Source: Cerina litoralis (GTDB lineage: Bacteria; Bacteroidota; Bacteroidia; Flavobacteriales; Flavobacteriaceae). From it: a DNA stretch of 64,000 bases. The stretch is taken from contig JAIRBC010000011.1 of assembly GCA_022008415.1 (NCBI GenBank), forward strand, positions 62,001 through 126,000, read 5' to 3'. Shown here in pieces: positions 26,449-34,835 of the stretch (positions are counted from its first letter, which is position 1; every line of letters starts with the position of its first letter). The translations under genes and the position numbers were made by a program. Below the pieces are notes generated by a model. The model was not told the DNA's origin. It searched no databases and worked only from the letters and a program-made list of their open reading frames with translations.

Positions 26449-27660
26449 ATGCTCGAGAAAAAAATTATTGAATACGAAAAGGCGGTGCTCATTGGGGTCA
26501 TAACCAAAGAACAGAACGAAGAGAAGGTAAACGAATATCTGGACGAACTGGAATTCCTCACCTATACAGCGGGGGGAGAAGTAAAAAAAAGGTTCGTTCA
26601 AAAGATAAACGTTCCCAATCCCAAGACCTATATAGGTAGCGGCAAGATAAAGGAAGTAGAAGCCTACGTGACCGAAAACGAGATAGGGTCGGTCATTTTT
26701 GATGACGAACTTACCCCCGGCCAGCAGCGCAACATAGAACGGGAGCTGCGCTGTAAAATATTGGACCGCACGGGTCTAATTCTGGATATCTTCGCCCAGC
26801 GGGCCCAGACAAGTTATGCCCGTACCCAAGTGGAACTGGCGCAGTATGAATATTTATTGCCTCGACTAACGGGACTGTGGACCCACTTGGAACGCCAAAA
26901 GGGTGGCATCGGGATGAGAGGACCGGGGGAGACCGAAATAGAAACCGATAGGCGTATCGTTAGGGACCGGATTACCTTGTTGAAAAAAAAGCTCTCCAAG
27001 ATAGACAGACAAATGGAAACCCAACGAGGCAACCGAGGTGCCTTGGTGCGCGTTGCACTGGTAGGATACACCAACGTGGGCAAATCTACCTTAATGAACG
27101 TCATCAGTAAAAGTGAGGTCTTTGCAGAGAACAAGCTATTTGCTACCTTGGATACCACAGTGAGGAAGGTAGTTATCGGCAATCTGCCTTTCCTTTTGAG
27201 CGATACCGTTGGCTTTATAAGGAAATTGCCGACCCAGTTGGTCGAAAGCTTTAAAAGTACGCTCGACGAGGTTCGGGAGGCTGATCTTTTATTGCACGTA
27301 GTAGACATTTCACACCCGCAGTTCGAGGAACATATAGATTCGGTAAACCTGATTTTGGACGAAATAGACAGTGCGGATAAACGTTGTGTTATGGTGTTCA
27401 ATAAAATAGATCAATACGAGCACGAGACCATTGATGCCGATGACCCGATAACCCAAAAGACCGAGAAACATTTTACCATTGAAGAGTGGAAACACACCTG
27501 GATGCAGCGCGTGGGAGACAGGGCCATTTTTATCTCGGCCTTGAACAAGGAAAACCTGGATGAATTCCGCAAAAAGGTCTACGATGAGGTTAGGGATATT
27601 CACGTGACCCGATTTCCCTATAATAATTTTCTATATCCTGAACATTTAGACCAATATTAA
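26449..27660 (+). CDS. hflX: GTPase HflX
   Basis: 403 residues, ribosome-associated GTPase that helps rescue or split stalled ribosomes. The N-terminal HflX domain (about 1-190) includes GSGKIKEVEAYV, DDELTPGQQRNIE and the GMRGPGETEIETDRR motif. The G domain has G1 GYTNVGKST (206-214), G3 DTVGF and G4 NKID. The length is typical. The 5' region holds a long inverted repeat. A structured small RNA seems to start about 120 bp downstream of the stop. Confidence 0.96.
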   Translation: MLEKKIIEYEKAVLIGVITKEQNEEKVNEYLDELEFLTYTAGGEVKKRFVQKINVPNPKTYIGSGKIKEVEAYVTENEIGSVIFDDELTPGQQRNIERELRCKILDRTGLILDIFAQRAQTSYARTQVELAQYEYLLPRLTGLWTHLERQKGGIGMRGPGETEIETDRRIVRDRITLLKKKLSKIDRQMETQRGNRGALVRVALVGYTNVGKSTLMNVISKSEVFAENKLFATLDTTVRKVVIGNLPFLLSDTVGFIRKLPTQLVESFKSTLDEVREADLLLHVVDISHPQFEEHIDSVNLILDEIDSADKRCVMVFNKIDQYEHETIDADDPITQKTEKHFTIEEWKHTWMQRVGDRAIFISALNKENLDEFRKKVYDEVRDIHVTRFPYNNFLYPEHLDQY

Positions 27661-27769
27661 TCTTCATCCCTGCCAACACCTTTAATCGGGTACGCCGTAA
27701 GAAAGTGCCCGGTTACCACACAATGACTTCGGTTTGCGACAAAAGTTAAAATACGCGGATATCCAATCC

Positions 27770-27777
27770 TATATTTG
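27770..27777 (+). promoter_or_regulatory. Putative -7 element of the small RNA downstream of hflX
   Basis: TATATTTG matches TAnnTTTG; TTA at 27746-27748 with a 21-nt spacer is a 2-of-3 match to the -33 TTG. The predicted start (27784) coincides with the first base of the closing stem of the RNA. Confidence 0.55.
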
Positions 27778-27783
27778 TAGGGT

Positions 27784-27927
27784 AATCCTAGTTGGTTGCC
27801 CCCTTCCGCAACGTCCCTATTTCTATAGGGATCTATCGGACAAACCACTACTGACGAAAAGGATTGCAACACCTACTTAAGTAAAGAACCCTCCGCCGGA
27901 AGATTGTGGCCAATGGAGGGTTTTTTA
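27784..27927 (+). ncRNA. Candidate structured small RNA (6S-like), about 145 nt
   Basis: Between a -7 promoter match and a strong terminator there is no reading frame but a chain of nested complements. AATCCT (27784-27789) pairs with AGGATT (27860-27865), AGT-x-GGTT with AACCACT, GTCC with GGAC, and CCCTAT with ATAGGG as the apical hairpin. The result is a long rod with small internal loops, the general shape of 6S RNA. Sequence alone does not prove the class; a different sRNA or an hflX 3'-derived RNA is possible. I rely on promoter, structure and terminator agreeing. Confidence 0.55.
27887..27927 (+). terminator. Rho-independent terminator of the small RNA
   Basis: AACCCTCC (27887-27894) pairs with GGAGGGTT (27915-27922) and is followed by six Ts. 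The loop contains a further GCC/GGC pairing. Confidence 0.85.
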
Positions 27928-27963
27928 ATTGAGATTGGATTGGAGAAATAAATCGTCTAAATA

Positions 27964-27995
27964 AAAATGGGCCACACCTCGGTGTCGCCCATTTT
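27964..27995 (-). terminator. Terminator of the 53-codon minus-strand gene
   Basis: AAAATGGGC pairs with GCCCATTTT, with an inner ACACC/GGTGT pairing. On the minus strand a T-rich run follows. It lies 23 bp beyond the stop of the small ORF at 28018, and could also serve as a back-up for the convergent small RNA. Confidence 0.75.
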
Positions 27996-28017
27996 AAAAT
28001 GTCTTTGCTAAAACCTT

Positions 28018-28179
28018 TTATAGCATAAAAAGCTTTTTTGCCAACATTAGGATCCCGCTATAGAAATCATTTCGATACACTTGAATTTCCTCTTGGGCGG
28101 GGGCATGGTTCATTTGGGCATCCATAACAATACGATTTGGGTAAATGGTTCTCCCTAAGGTTCGGGAGGGGTTAAACAT
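28018..28179 (-). CDS. Small unlisted gene, 53-residue protein of unknown function
   Basis: The minus strand from the ATG at 28179 encodes 53 residues beginning MFNPSRTLGRTIYPNRIVMD, with a C-terminal stretch LMLAKKLFML that looks helical. It is not similar to any family I recognise. Support comes from a terminator 23 bp after the stop (27964-27995) and a protein-like composition; there is no strong promoter match upstream, only TATATTTA. It lies in an otherwise gene-free stretch between a small RNA and the acyl-CoA synthetase gene. It could be a small regulatory protein or a remnant. Confidence 0.45.
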   Translation of the reverse strand: MFNPSRTLGRTIYPNRIVMDAQMNHAPAQEEIQVYRNDFYSGILMLAKKLFML

Positions 28180-28540
28180 TTGATTCAGGGTAAATATATT
28201 GGTAAAAAATAAAACCTCTAAATAATTGTTGTGAAATATGAAAAAAATGTTGTGAAAAATAGTCGCTTTTAAAATTCGACTAATATCACACGTCCCCTTT
28301 ATTCACTTTTAAAATAGAAATAGGTATCTTTTGTAGAGAATGTTATACTTGTTCCAGATAGAAATCTGGGAATTTTGGGAATTTTATTTTATTCTTTCCC
28401 AAGGCAAAATTTTCAAGCAAAGCCTTAGCTACGGTTTAAAATTTTAACGCCGGGAAAGGAGAAAAGAAAGACAGAAAAACTCGGGTTTGTATCTGGAATG
28501 AGTATAGTTATGATTAACTTAGGTAAAATTATTCGTTATC
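28180..28540. other. Gene-free stretch containing a long inverted repeat
   Basis: This 361-bp gap between divergent genes shows no reading frame worth reporting. It is AT-rich and contains the 163-bp palindromic element described separately. Confidence 0.5.
28344..28506. repeat. 163-bp imperfect palindrome (MITE-like element)
   Basis: The ends ATACTTGTTCCAGATA (28345-28360) and TATCTGGAATGAGTAT (28490-28505) are complementary at 14 of 16 positions. Complementarity continues inward, more loosely, through TCTTTCCC against GGGAAAGGA and AAAATTTT against AAAATTTT, leaving a small loop near AAGCCTTAGC. The unit could be a non-autonomous transposable element or a very long mRNA hairpin in the leader of the acyl-CoA synthetase gene (start at 28541). 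Confidence 0.6.
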
Positions 28541-30346
28541 ATGAAGTGGACGCCTGATCAAGGATCGGTTAAAAACAGCAATATTTATAAAACGATGCAA
28601 GCGCATGGTTTTACTTCCTATCCCGATTTTTGGAAATGGTCGGTAAATGAAAAACAGTCGTTTTGGACGGAAACAATGGATAGGCTGGGCATTCGTTTTA
28701 AGCAACGGTATTCCAAGGTATTGGATATCCCCGAAGGGGTTGAAAACGCAAAATGGCTATCCGGAGCGCAATTTAATATTGTGGACAGTTGTTTTCAGAA
28801 TGTGGATGACGCCACTGCAATTATTTTTCAGAAGCCCAATGGCTCCTTGCAAAAAACGACCCAAAAAGAATTGGAAATCTTGGTAAATCGGATAGCCAAT
28901 GGCCTAACCGACTTACAAATTGGGCCCGGGGATTCCATAGCCATCGATACAGCGATGACACTGGAGGCGGTTGCCGTTTATCTTGCCGCGATCAAAGCGG
29001 GGGTCGTCGTCGCCACAATTGCCGATAGTTTTAGTGCCCGGGAAATAGCCGTACGATTAAAAATCACAAAGCCAAAATTAGTCTTTACCCAAGACGTTTT
29101 ATTGCGTGGCAGCAAAAAATTGCCCTTATATCAAAAAGTATTGGAGGCCGGAGCCCCAAAAGCGGTGGTTATTAAAATGACGGAACTAGAACCTGAGTTG
29201 CGGGAGGGAGACCTTGATTGGGAAACTTTTGTTTCTGACAACACCAATTTTCAAAGTGTAATTTCCGAGCCGGACGATACCATCACGGTCTTGTTTTCAT
29301 CGGGCACTACCGGAGAGCCAAAAGCCATCCCATGGACCCATATTACCCCTATTAAAAGTGCTTCTGACGGGTACTACCACCACGATATCCAAAAAAACAA
29401 CGTGGTTTGTTGGCCTACCAATTTGGGTTGGATGATGGGCCCATGGCTCATCTTTGCTACCTTGATCAATAAAGGGACTATCGCCTTGTATTACGATGCC
29501 CCTCTTGACCTTGGTTTTGGCGAATTTGTACAAAATGCAAAAGTAAACATGCTCGGTGTCGTACCGAGTATCGTCAAGAGCTGGATGGGCAGTAAATGCA
29601 ATGAACATTTAGATTGGAACGCCATTAAGTGTTTTAGCTCCACTGGGGAGGTTTCCAATCCTACAGAGATGGAATATCTAATGCAACTGGGCAATCATAA
29701 ACCCGTAATTGAATACTGCGGGGGTACCGAGATCGGAGGAGGTTATGTTACCAGCACCGTGGTTCAAGAAAATATTCCAAGTACTTTCTCTTCACAGGCC
29801 CTAGGCGGTGCGTTTTTGTTGTTGGACCACGAGGGCAAGGCCGCCGAAAAAGGAGAGGTTTTTCTTGTGCCCCCTATTCTTGGCTTGTCCGATCGGCTCC
29901 TAAACCGTGACCATCACAAGGTGTATTTTAAGGACACCCCCACTTATCAAGGAGTACATTTGCGCCGACACGGAGATCAGCTTCAACGTTTGGAAAACGG
30001 GTATTACAAAGCCTTGGGGAGGATGGATGATGATATGAATTTGGGCGGTATAAAAGTGAGTTCGGTACAGATCGAAGCAGTGGTAAATAGACTCGACTTT
30101 GTCAAGGAATCGGCTGCTATTGCAGTTTCTCCCAAGGATGGGGGACCTAGTGAACTTTTCGTTTACTACGTGAAAAGTATCTCCGAGAAACCAGAAAGCG
30201 ATCGGTTGCACTTGGTTAACAGAATTATTAAAAAAGAACTGAACCCGCTATTTAAGGCGACCCAATTGATACCCTTAGAAAGCCTTCCGAGAACGGCTTC
30301 CAATAAAGTAATGCGTCGAATGTTGCGCGATCGGGCCGAGGGTTGA
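28541..30346 (+). CDS. Acyl-CoA synthetase (AMP-forming), acetyl-CoA-synthetase-like
   Basis: 601 residues of the ANL superfamily, activating a carboxylic acid to its CoA thioester through an acyl-AMP. Motif A3 is TVLFSSGTTGEPKAIPWTH, A5 is STGEVSN-type (SSTGEVSNPTEM), A8 is GRMDDDMNLGGIKVSSVQIE, and the catalytic C-terminal lysine is in PRTASNKVMRRML. The N-terminal ~60 residues resemble the cap of acetyl-CoA and acetoacetyl-CoA synthetases (FWKWSVNEKQSFWTE). The substrate cannot be fixed; a relation to plant AAE17/18-type peroxisomal synthetases is suspected. It is a single gene with a long leader. Confidence 0.85.
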   Translation: MKWTPDQGSVKNSNIYKTMQAHGFTSYPDFWKWSVNEKQSFWTETMDRLGIRFKQRYSKVLDIPEGVENAKWLSGAQFNIVDSCFQNVDDATAIIFQKPNGSLQKTTQKELEILVNRIANGLTDLQIGPGDSIAIDTAMTLEAVAVYLAAIKAGVVVATIADSFSAREIAVRLKITKPKLVFTQDVLLRGSKKLPLYQKVLEAGAPKAVVIKMTELEPELREGDLDWETFVSDNTNFQSVISEPDDTITVLFSSGTTGEPKAIPWTHITPIKSASDGYYHHDIQKNNVVCWPTNLGWMMGPWLIFATLINKGTIALYYDAPLDLGFGEFVQNAKVNMLGVVPSIVKSWMGSKCNEHLDWNAIKCFSSTGEVSNPTEMEYLMQLGNHKPVIEYCGGTEIGGGYVTSTVVQENIPSTFSSQALGGAFLLLDHEGKAAEKGEVFLVPPILGLSDRLLNRDHHKVYFKDTPTYQGVHLRRHGDQLQRLENGYYKALGRMDDDMNLGGIKVSSVQIEAVVNRLDFVKESAAIAVSPKDGGPSELFVYYVKSISEKPESDRLHLVNRIIKKELNPLFKATQLIPLESLPRTASNKVMRRMLRDRAEG

Positions 30347-30414
30347 TCCAATTGCCGAAACTTAAATATTGTTCCCGACCTAAACGGGCCAAAACCAAAA
30401 GACCAAAATATTAA

Positions 30415-30442
30415 GCGGACAGTGTCCGGTAGACAGTAGCCA
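30415..30442. repeat. Heptamer ladder downstream of the acyl-CoA synthetase
   Basis: Four 7-bp units, GCGGACA, GTGTCCG, GTAGACA and GTAGCCA, lie in the 157-bp convergent gap between the synthetase and the PBP gene. The words resemble those of the ladder before atpA. Confidence 0.5.
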
Positions 30443-30503
30443 ACAAAAAACGAAGTGCGACTAACCCGATCAACTAGTGCCAAGTTGAGGCAAAAGCTTT
30501 TGA

Positions 30504-32852
30504 CTAAAAATCCAACCCGTCCAAGTCGTTTTCTTTAACGGGGTTGTCCTTGCCGTTCTCCTCGACTTTTGAACAGTCTACATTGATCGACATATTTTCT
30601 GGCTCTGGAAATTCACCATCAGAGATCCCCAATTCCTTATCGGCATAGTTCTCTTTCATATAAACACCCCAAATGGGCAAGGCCATTGATGCCCCTTGAC
30701 CGTATGTTATGGTCCTAAAATGTACGTCCCTATCCTCTCCGCCTACCCAGACCCCGGTAACCAGATTGGGGACCATTCCCATAAACCAACCATCGCTTTG
30801 ATTTTGGGTGGTACCGGTCTTACCGGCGATCGGATTCTTGAACTCGTAGGGGTAACCGGTAATGATCTCTTTATATTCCGGTCTCCATTTCTCGTACCCG
30901 GTAGTTCGTAAACGGGTACCAGAACCTCCATGGGTAACCCCTTCCATTAGGTTTACCATGGCATAGGCCACATCTTTGCTCAACACGTCCCGGGTTTCGG
31001 GGACATATTCAAAAAGCACGGTTCCGTTCTTGTCCTCGATTCGGGTAACCATGACCGGTTTTACATAAACCCCTTGATTTGCAAAGGCACCATAAGCCCC
31101 CACCATTTCGTAAACGTTCACATCTGGAGTACCCAAAGCAATGGAGGGCACTTCGGGGATGTCCCCTGTCAATCCGAGATTTCTCGCTATGGACACCACG
31201 GCGGCCGGCCCCACCTTATCGATCAATTGTGCGGTAATGGTATTTACCGAATTGGCCAAGGCATTCTTTAGGGTCAACATCTTTCCCGTGTACTTGCCAA
31301 CAGAATTCTTGGGGCACCACGGTTCCGGGTTCCCGTATTTCCCGGCCTCGATACAATATTGATTGTCCGGCAGGGAATCACAGGGCGAAAGTCTCAATTG
31401 GTCTATGGCCGCGGCATAAACGAAGGGCTTAAAGGTAGAGCCCACCTGTCGTGCTCCTTGAATGACATTGTCATATTGAAAATGCTTATAATCGATGCCC
31501 CCTACCCAGGCCTTTACGTGCCCCGTTTGGGGCTCCATGGACATCATGGCCGCCCTTAGAAAAGATTTATAATACCGAATGGAATCTAAAGGGGTTAAGA
31601 TCGTATCCTTTTCATGGGTTTCGCTATTCCAATCAAAAACGGTCATTTCCGCTGGTTCTTTAAAAGATGCCCTGATCTCCTTTTCGGATTTACCTTGCGC
31701 CTTTAGCACGTGCCATCTTTTGGAACTTTTCATTGCCCGTTCCATAATCCTATCGATATCACCTGGTTCTTCAGCTATAAAAGGTGCCGTTGGATTTCGA
31801 TCCGGGGTATTTTGATGAAAAAATTCGGCTTGCAATCTTTTCATATGCTCCCGTACCGCCTTTTCGGCATTGGCCTGCATCCTGGAATCCAAGGTGGTAT
31901 AGACCTTTAAGCCGTCCAAATAGAGATTGTATTTGGTACCGTCCGGTTTGGGGTGCTTTTGGATCCACCCGTTCAAATACTTTTGGAGATACATTCTAAA
32001 GTAGGTGGCAAGGCCCTCCCTATGGGATTCCGGATTGTAATTGATATCCATTTTCGTAGCCTGTAGGGAATCCTTCTCTTTTTCGGTTATAAAATCGGCC
32101 TTTGCCATCTGACTCAGAACCGTATTCCTTCTCTTTCGGGTTAGTTCCTCTCTCCTTAATGGATTGTATAAGGAGGAATTCTGTAACATGCCTACCAAAA
32201 CTGCAGATTCCTCTATTTTTAAGTCCTGGGGCTCCTTTCCAAAATAAATCTTCGCCGCGGAACGTATCCCATCGGCATTGTTGCCAAAATCGTATTGGTT
32301 AAAATACATGGCCATAATCTCGTCCTTGGTGTACTGCCGCTCTAGCCGGATGGCTATGACCCATTCCTTAATTTTTTGAATGATACGATCCCAAGTACTG
32401 TCCGACGGGCGTACGGTAAAAAGCAATTTGGAAAGTTGTTGGGTAATGGTACTCGCCCCACCTCGCTGCCCCAAAAACACAAGCGCCCGTAAAGTGCCCC
32501 AGGCATCGATCCCAGAGTGGCCATAATAGCGTATATCTTCCGTAGACACTAAGGCATTAACCAAATTTTTAGGAAGTTGGACGAAAGGAACTGGAGTACG
32601 ATTGTCGTCCAAATAATACTTTCCCAAGGTAATCCCATCCACCGAAATGACCTCGGTTGCCAAATTGGTCTGTGGATTCTCCAAACGCTCAAAGGTGGGC
32701 ATCTCCCCGAGAAACCCCCAGGCAGCCAATTGAAAAACGAACAAAATTGATAGTATACCTATGGCGAACAAAATCCAAAACCATTTGATAAATTTACCGA
32801 AGCCACTATTTTTTTTCCGTTTAACCGGCTTGTTTTTTACAGCTTTTGCCAT
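30504..32852 (-). CDS. Class A penicillin-binding protein (PBP1A-type)
   Basis: 782 residues, bifunctional peptidoglycan synthase anchored in the inner membrane. One N-terminal membrane segment (about 22-46) follows a basic cytosolic tail. The GT51 transglycosylase domain (about 75-270) carries the catalytic Glu in STEDIRYYGHSG and the RGGASTITQQL motif. The transpeptidase domain (about 430-740) has the active-site Ser-x-x-Lys in GSTFKPFVYA, the SVN motif in ANSVNTITAQ and KTGTTQNQSD. A short acidic tail ends in DGLDF. It lies 6 bp downstream of the gldH stop, so the two are likely co-transcribed. Confidence 0.95.
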   Translation of the reverse strand: MAKAVKNKPVKRKKNSGFGKFIKWFWILFAIGILSILFVFQLAAWGFLGEMPTFERLENPQTNLATEVISVDGITLGKYYLDDNRTPVPFVQLPKNLVNALVSTEDIRYYGHSGIDAWGTLRALVFLGQRGGASTITQQLSKLLFTVRPSDSTWDRIIQKIKEWVIAIRLERQYTKDEIMAMYFNQYDFGNNADGIRSAAKIYFGKEPQDLKIEESAVLVGMLQNSSLYNPLRREELTRKRRNTVLSQMAKADFITEKEKDSLQATKMDINYNPESHREGLATYFRMYLQKYLNGWIQKHPKPDGTKYNLYLDGLKVYTTLDSRMQANAEKAVREHMKRLQAEFFHQNTPDRNPTAPFIAEEPGDIDRIMERAMKSSKRWHVLKAQGKSEKEIRASFKEPAEMTVFDWNSETHEKDTILTPLDSIRYYKSFLRAAMMSMEPQTGHVKAWVGGIDYKHFQYDNVIQGARQVGSTFKPFVYAAAIDQLRLSPCDSLPDNQYCIEAGKYGNPEPWCPKNSVGKYTGKMLTLKNALANSVNTITAQLIDKVGPAAVVSIARNLGLTGDIPEVPSIALGTPDVNVYEMVGAYGAFANQGVYVKPVMVTRIEDKNGTVLFEYVPETRDVLSKDVAYAMVNLMEGVTHGGSGTRLRTTGYEKWRPEYKEIITGYPYEFKNPIAGKTGTTQNQSDGWFMGMVPNLVTGVWVGGEDRDVHFRTITYGQGASMALPIWGVYMKENYADKELGISDGEFPEPENMSINVDCSKVEENGKDNPVKENDLDGLDF

Positions 32853-32858
32853 AGCTAA

Positions 32859-33341
32859 CTACTTGGTTTTTTCTATTTGATATCCAACGTCTGTTATTCC
32901 TTCTAAATGTTCCACTCCGTCAATGTTCCCATTTTTGCGCATGGCCTGGGACAGTTGTAAGGTATATACGCCCGAAGTTGGAAAAACGATGTTTTCCTTG
33001 TACCATAATTTGCTTTCCTTAAGGCTGCCGTTTCCTTTTCCCAACCATTGCCCATCCGGTAAAGCCATTTCATACTCCAAGGTATCCTTAACCGTTTCCC
33101 CGCTGGGAAAGGTGAGTTCGGCAATCAAAAAAAGATTGCTATAAGGATAGCTCGCATCGTTTCTAACGTTGATAAAAATGTTGTTCTTTTGGATCGTATC
33201 CATCCCGGAAAAAGTGAACTTAATTACGTTGTCCTTTCCCCATTGTCCGCCCTCGGTAGCCTTGTAATCGGATCTTACGATATTATTGCTACACGAAAAC
33301 ATCAGGCTACAAATAAATAGGGGCAAAATATTCTTAACCAT
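32859..33341 (-). CDS. gldH: Gliding motility lipoprotein GldH
   Basis: 160 residues, a lipoprotein that is needed for gliding and type IX secretion in Flavobacterium. The N-terminus MVKNILPLFICSLMFSC is a lipoprotein signal with Cys17. The block YKATEGGQWGKDNVIKFTFS and NVRNDASYPYSNLFLIAELTF are recognisable GldH features, as is the context between ricT and a class A PBP. I chose the ATG at 33341, because the longer frame from 33512 would add 57 residues in front of the lipobox. The ATG overlaps the ricT stop by 8 nt, indicating translational coupling. Confidence 0.92.
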   Translation of the reverse strand: MVKNILPLFICSLMFSCSNNIVRSDYKATEGGQWGKDNVIKFTFSGMDTIQKNNIFINVRNDASYPYSNLFLIAELTFPSGETVKDTLEYEMALPDGQWLGKGNGSLKESKLWYKENIVFPTSGVYTLQLSQAMRKNGNIDGVEHLEGITDVGYQIEKTK

Positions 33342-34554
33342 TTTTGGAAGGTTTTTTATTGGAAGAACCCTTCCTTCTATTGTTTTGATTGCTTGACCTT
33401 TTGTTGTTCCGATTGCTCGATTTTCTGTTTTTATTCCGATTCCTATTTCTCTTTTGTTTGGGACGGTCAAAACGGGTAAGGCTGTCCTGGCCAACCACGT
33501 TTTCAAAAACATGCTCCTTTACTTCCACGATTTGCTCTACCGCGTACGCCTCCAAGCTGGGGACTTTCTCCTTCTTCTTGTTCATTTCCAGAATTTTCTG
33601 GACTTGTTTTTTAGTCAACGCGTGCCAATTGGCAGGATCATCCTTATAGGAAAACCAAAGCATTCCCTTAAAAATATCGGCTTTTTGGCAAAAGGCCAAT
33701 CCCTTTTCCGTAAACAACTTGCTGTCCTGGGAGGGGAAGTCCTTTAACGCCTCCAGATAAACGTCTAGCTCATAATTGAGGCAACATTTCAATTTACCGC
33801 ATTGCCCGGCAAGTTTTTGTGGGTTTAAAGATAGTTGTTGGTAACGTGCGGCCGAAGTACTAACGGAACGAAAATCGGTAAGCCAGGTAGAACAGCATAA
33901 TTCCCTGCCACAGGATCCAATGCCTCCCAAACGTTGGGCTTCTTGTCGGTATCCTATTTGGCGCATTTCTATACGGATACTAAAGGCCTTGGCCATATCC
34001 TTGATCAATTGGCGAAAATCTACGCGTTCCTCGGCGGTATAATAAAAAGTGGCCTTGGATCCATCGCCCTGAAATTCTACATCGGAAATTTTCATTTGCA
34101 GGTTCAGGATGATCGCGATTTCACGGGACCGTTTTTTTATCTCTTCCTCCCTATCCCTACATTTTTGCCAAATATCGATGTCTTTCTGGGATGCCTTTCG
34201 GTATATTTTTGGTAGTTCTTCATCCTTAAAATCCACCTTTTTTCTCTTCATTTGAACCCTCACCAGTTCTCCGGAAAGTGTTACCATCCCAACATCGTGC
34301 CCGGATTGTGCCTGAGTGGCGACAATATCCCCTATGGAAAGGGAAAGATTCCTATCGTTTCTAAAAAATTCCTTTCTGCTATTTTTAAAGCGGACTTCCA
34401 CGCAGTCAAATGGTTCTTCCCCATTTGGCAACGACATGTTGGAAAGCCAATCAAAAACCGTCAATTTGTTACAACCATCGGTACCACAAGTTCCATTGTT
34501 CTTGCACCCCCGCGGTTGCCCCCCCTTGCCGGTAGAACAACTGCTACAACCCAT
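33334..34554 (-). CDS. ricT: PSP1/RicT family regulatory iron-sulfur-type protein
   Basis: 406 residues. The PSP1 C-terminal domain is clear (EVRFKNSRKEFFRND, IGDIVATQAQSGHDVGMV, and the cysteine-rich block LGGIGSCGRELCCSTWL and KLAGQCGKLKCCLNYELD). The N-terminus has an extra cysteine cluster, CSSCSTGK and TCGTDGC. In Bacillus, RicT (YaaT) binds an Fe-S cluster in the Ric complex that acts on RNA maturation. Here the C-terminal ~50 residues are an unusual Arg/Asn/Lys/Ser-rich tail (RNRNRNKNRKSSNRNN), likely disordered and RNA- or protein-binding. It is the first gene of a ricT-gldH-PBP run. Confidence 0.9.
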   Translation of the reverse strand: MGCSSCSTGKGGQPRGCKNNGTCGTDGCNKLTVFDWLSNMSLPNGEEPFDCVEVRFKNSRKEFFRNDRNLSLSIGDIVATQAQSGHDVGMVTLSGELVRVQMKRKKVDFKDEELPKIYRKASQKDIDIWQKCRDREEEIKKRSREIAIILNLQMKISDVEFQGDGSKATFYYTAEERVDFRQLIKDMAKAFSIRIEMRQIGYRQEAQRLGGIGSCGRELCCSTWLTDFRSVSTSAARYQQLSLNPQKLAGQCGKLKCCLNYELDVYLEALKDFPSQDSKLFTEKGLAFCQKADIFKGMLWFSYKDDPANWHALTKKQVQKILEMNKKKEKVPSLEAYAVEQIVEVKEHVFENVVGQDSLTRFDRPKQKRNRNRNKNRKSSNRNNKRSSNQNNRRKGSSNKKPSKNG

Positions 34555-34835
34555 ATTCAGTATATTGAATCAATGGAAAACGTTATCCAATATACCATTT
34601 AACCGGTATTGTTTTCCATCAAAAAAGGTTCATAAATTATTAACGCCCGGCATCAAAAAAATTATTCGCAACAACGCATTTTGATGCTTTTTGGGTACGA
34701 AACGTAAAGATAGTGTTTTTTTGGTGTGATGTAAAGTAAACCGGTTCGCATCCCGACAACTATCGGGAACAGCATGTACAAAATTGATAAGTAATTCACG
34801 CCGCCACCCAAAGTTATCGGGATGCCGAATTCCCG
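34555..34835. repeat. Intergenic region with REP-like inverted repeats
   Basis: The 281-bp gap between ricT and trhO holds GCATCCCGACAACT (34749-34762) and AGTTATCGGGATGC (34813-34826), complementary at 13 of 14 positions. Each contains the CCCGATA-type half-palindrome also found at 5271-5286. No gene is seen. Confidence 0.5.
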
